Shown here in pieces: positions 28,473 through 30,444 of a stretch of DNA of 30,444 bases; the first letter of the stretch is position 1; every line of letters starts with the position of its first letter. The notes below the pieces were generated by a model, which was not told the DNA's origin, ran no database searches, and saw only the letters and a program-made list of their open reading frames with translations. The position numbers and the translations under genes were made by a program. The DNA comes from JBFHRB01 sp041591915 (lineage in GTDB: Bacteria; Actinomycetota; Nitriliruptoria; Nitriliruptorales; Nitriliruptoraceae), in assembly GCA_041591915.1 (NCBI GenBank), contig JBFHRB010000008.1, positions 1-30,444 on the forward strand. Reading direction: 5' to 3'.

Positions 28473-29153
28473 TCACCTGCTGGACCCGACCTCGTCCGCG
28501 ACCTCGCGGATGTGTGTGGCCTGGAACCTCAGGACGTGGACGATCGTGCCGAGCCCGAGGGAGATGCCGAGCAGGAAGGCCGCGACCCCGAGGCGCCTGA
28601 TGCCCTCGAGCACCTCGAACCAGCGCTCCGAACGGAGCAGGTCCGCCTCGGCTGGGCCGACGATCGCCGCGGCGGCCACGACGTGGAGGACGACGGGGAT
28701 CAGCACGGCCATCATCCCGGCCATCATCAGGGCGAGCATGCCCTTGGCGGGCGCTGGCATCCGCAGCGTCTGGACGCGTACGCCCGCGGACTCCTGGACG
28801 AGCCCGCCGCCTGAGCGGAACTCACCGAGGATCCGCGCCACCGCGAAGGTGATCGCGCTGAGGACGGCCAGGAACCCCGTGAACATGACGGCTGCGGTCA
28901 GGTGCTGCAACTGGGCGATCGCCACGACGTCCGTGGCTCCGTCACCGATGAGCGAGCTCCGCACGAGGGCGAGGACGAAGGCCGCTGGGAAGGCGATGAG
29001 GGCCATCGCCAGCATGGGGGCCCACAGCCGGGACGCCACCCGTTGGGGGGTGTTGCGGCCGAGGCTTCGATCGCTGACGACGACGAGGAAGTCGTCGTCG
29101 CGGTCGATCGGGGTGGTCGGGACGTCGAACTCGTTGCGTGCGAGCGTTGCCAT
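28473..29153 (-). CDS. Four-TM membrane protein, paralogue of its neighbour (mirror copy)
   Basis: Identical to the protein of 1292-1972. It is the second gene of the mirrored operon, 12 bases after the stop of the six-TM protein. Confidence 0.85.
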   Translation of the reverse strand: MATLARNEFDVPTTPIDRDDDFLVVVSDRSLGRNTPQRVASRLWAPMLAMALIAFPAAFVLALVRSSLIGDGATDVVAIAQLQHLTAAVMFTGFLAVLSAITFAVARILGEFRSGGGLVQESAGVRVQTLRMPAPAKGMLALMMAGMMAVLIPVVLHVVAAAAIVGPAEADLLRSERWFEVLEGIRRLGVAAFLLGISLGLGTIVHVLRFQATHIREVADEVGSSR

Positions 29154-29165
29154 GTCGATCTCCTC

Positions 29166-30092
29166 TCAGGCGCCGGTGGCGATGAGTTCACGGATGCGGC
29201 TGAACTGGAACCCCAGCGCCCCGGCGATGGTGTGCAGGGCGAGGACGATCCCGGCGAGCATCACGCCGAGGCCCACCTCACGGAGGGGCCCGAGCCAGGC
29301 GGCGGTCGTCACGAACCCGGGGTCACCAGCGTTGGCTGCGCCGACGAGGTAGAGCACGAACTGCGCGATGCCGATCATCATGCCCGTCGCCATCAGCGCG
29401 ATGAACGCCTTGGCGCTCGTGGGCATCCTGAGGGTTTTGACGGCGACGCCGAGTTCCTCCTGGACTTCCCCGCCACCTTCACGGAGCCCGGACAGGATGG
29501 TCCCGAGCAGGAACGAGATGCCCGCCAGGAGGAACGTCTCCCCCAGGAACATCGTGCCCTGCGACAGCGCACTCCATCGGCGGAACGCGACGATCGTCGG
29601 GTCCTGCGCGGAGGCGGCCAGCGAGAAGACGAAGCCCACGGCCACGGCCATGACACCCATGACGAGCGCCGGGAGCCACATCGCCCTGGCCATCCTGTGG
29701 ATCGGGAGGGGGTCCGGGGATGTCGCGGCCGACGTCGCCGGCCCGAACGGCGTCTCGACGTCGCCGGTACGCACGCCGCCTGGCGGCGTCCGTCCCTTCA
29801 TTCGGGCGAGCGACTCCTTCACGCTGTCGACGCGTAGCCAGAGCCGAAGGACGATCCCAACCAGCACGATCGCGATCCCTGTCTTGACGAGGCCCAGGCC
29901 CGCCGTCGTTGCGCCGAACGTCCAGACCGCCCGCGCCGGGTTGCCACCCGCCGTCAGGTTGCCGATGGTTGCGACGGCCACCGTGAGCACCCCGGCCGCG
30001 CCCAGGGCCAAGCCGATGCTGCGTTCTCGTAGGCCCGTGCGCAGGTCGGCTCCGCGTCCCGGACGCTTGATCCAGTCGATGTCTCGTGACAT
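29166..30092 (-). CDS. Six-TM membrane protein (mirror copy)
   Basis: Identical to the protein of 353-1279. ATG 30092 lies in the TGACATGTCA palindrome at 30087-30096 and follows GGAGGAGG at 30105-30098 on the minus strand. Confidence 0.85.
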   Translation of the reverse strand: MSRDIDWIKRPGRGADLRTGLRERSIGLALGAAGVLTVAVATIGNLTAGGNPARAVWTFGATTAGLGLVKTGIAIVLVGIVLRLWLRVDSVKESLARMKGRTPPGGVRTGDVETPFGPATSAATSPDPLPIHRMARAMWLPALVMGVMAVAVGFVFSLAASAQDPTIVAFRRWSALSQGTMFLGETFLLAGISFLLGTILSGLREGGGEVQEELGVAVKTLRMPTSAKAFIALMATGMMIGIAQFVLYLVGAANAGDPGFVTTAAWLGPLREVGLGVMLAGIVLALHTIAGALGFQFSRIRELIATGA

Positions 30093-30168
30093 GTCATCCT
30101 CCTCCGGCCACCGCTCACCGGTGGCTCCGAGTGGGTGAACGGGCCCGCCACCGACGGCCGTCCACGAA

Positions 30169-30184
30169 TGTCAGCCGGATGACA
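30169..30184. promoter_or_regulatory. Crp/Fnr-type operator candidate (mirror copy)
   Basis: Mirror of 261-276. TGTCA-N6-TGACA lies between the divergent membrane operon and the truncated gene. Confidence 0.45.
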
Positions 30185-30219
30185 CAACGGCCGGCGGGAC
30201 GCAGGGCGAGGGCGAGCAC

Positions 30220-30225
30220 TAGCCT
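30220..30225 (+). promoter_or_regulatory. -10 candidate for the truncated gene (mirror copy)
   Basis: Mirror of 220-225. TAGCCT lies 30 bases before ATG 30256. Confidence 0.4.
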
Positions 30226-30255
30226 CTCCACTACCCGACCCCCTCGAAGAGACGC

Positions 30256-30444
30256 ATGCGCAACCCCTACAAGCCGGTCAACCCCGACCAACGGATCCGC
30301 GAACTCCGCAAGGCGTTCAAGGGCATCCAGAAGGGCGAGCCGGGCGCTGAGCGGGTCCCGGAGCTCGCCGAGTTCGTCCGCATGGCCCACGACGAACGCA
30401 TGATCAACATGGTCATGCACGCCGCGAACCTGTGCCTCGACGAG
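30256..30444 (+). CDS. Hypothetical protein, N-terminal 63 residues (mirror copy, truncated by window edge)
   Basis: Identical to the fragment at 1-189 and cut after the same codon. Here it reads left to right from ATG 30256 to the last base, with no stop. Confidence 0.6.
   Translation, partial: MRNPYKPVNPDQRIRELRKAFKGIQKGEPGAERVPELAEFVRMAHDERMINMVMHAANLCLDE

Overview
The whole window is one exact inverted repeat. Position x on the + strand is complementary to position 30445-x, so bases 1-15222 and 15223-30444 are reverse complements of each other, with the axis between 15222 and 15223. Every gene therefore appears twice, at mirror coordinates and on opposite strands, with identical proteins. 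Both outer ends stop at the same base of the same truncated gene. The axis lies in the loop of a GC-rich hairpin that looks like an ordinary terminator. The most economical reading is a 15.2-kb stretch folded back on itself during assembly or library preparation. A hairpin-ended linear replicon read through its tip would look the same, and the sequence alone cannot separate the two. Unique content is 15222 bases, so gene counts should be halved.

The DNA is very GC-rich. The genes point to an actinobacterium (Actinomycetota): a homodimeric-type pyruvate dehydrogenase E1, three proteins with the DUF2510 W-Y-x-D-P domain, an actinobacterial-type thymidine kinase, TTG and GTG starts, and TAnnnT -10 boxes. 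A deep-branching lineage such as Nitriliruptoria or Acidimicrobiia is possible, but the genus cannot be told.

Layout of the unique half (left arm). A truncated gene of unknown function (1-189, minus) is divergent from a two-gene operon of paralogous membrane proteins (353-1972). A strong terminator follows, then a Crp/Fnr-family regulator (2051-2725). The regulator converges on a minus-strand group: a lipoprotein, a DUF2203 protein and an acidic-tailed protein of unknown function (4102 down to 2718). Divergent from the lipoprotein is a gene for a helix-turn-helix-like protein with an anti-sigma-type zinc motif (4232-4963), followed by aceE (5042-7774). aceE converges on a minus-strand pair, a GH63/mannosylglycerate-hydrolase-like glycosidase and an FMN-dependent alpha-hydroxy-acid oxidase (10199 down to 7783). 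Divergent from the glycosidase are a YibE/F membrane protein and a thymidine kinase (10260-12246). A bidirectional terminator separates these from a tightly coupled four-gene membrane operon on the minus strand (14361 down to 12304: DUF2510-CD225, DUF2752, DUF2510-RDD, DUF2510-DUF4870). The last gene before the fold encodes a secreted four-cysteine protein (14507-15190).

Two functional themes stand out. One is central carbon metabolism: the glycosidase and the alpha-hydroxy-acid oxidase could release and oxidise glycerate- or lactate-type acids, and AceE uses pyruvate. The other is cell-envelope and regulatory functions: the paralogous membrane pair with a Crp-type dyad in its upstream region, and the DUF2510 operon. 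Apart from the fold, the content is ordinary chromosomal actinobacterial sequence. I saw no phage, transposon, CRISPR, rRNA or tRNA genes and no gene-free stretch above 300 bases.
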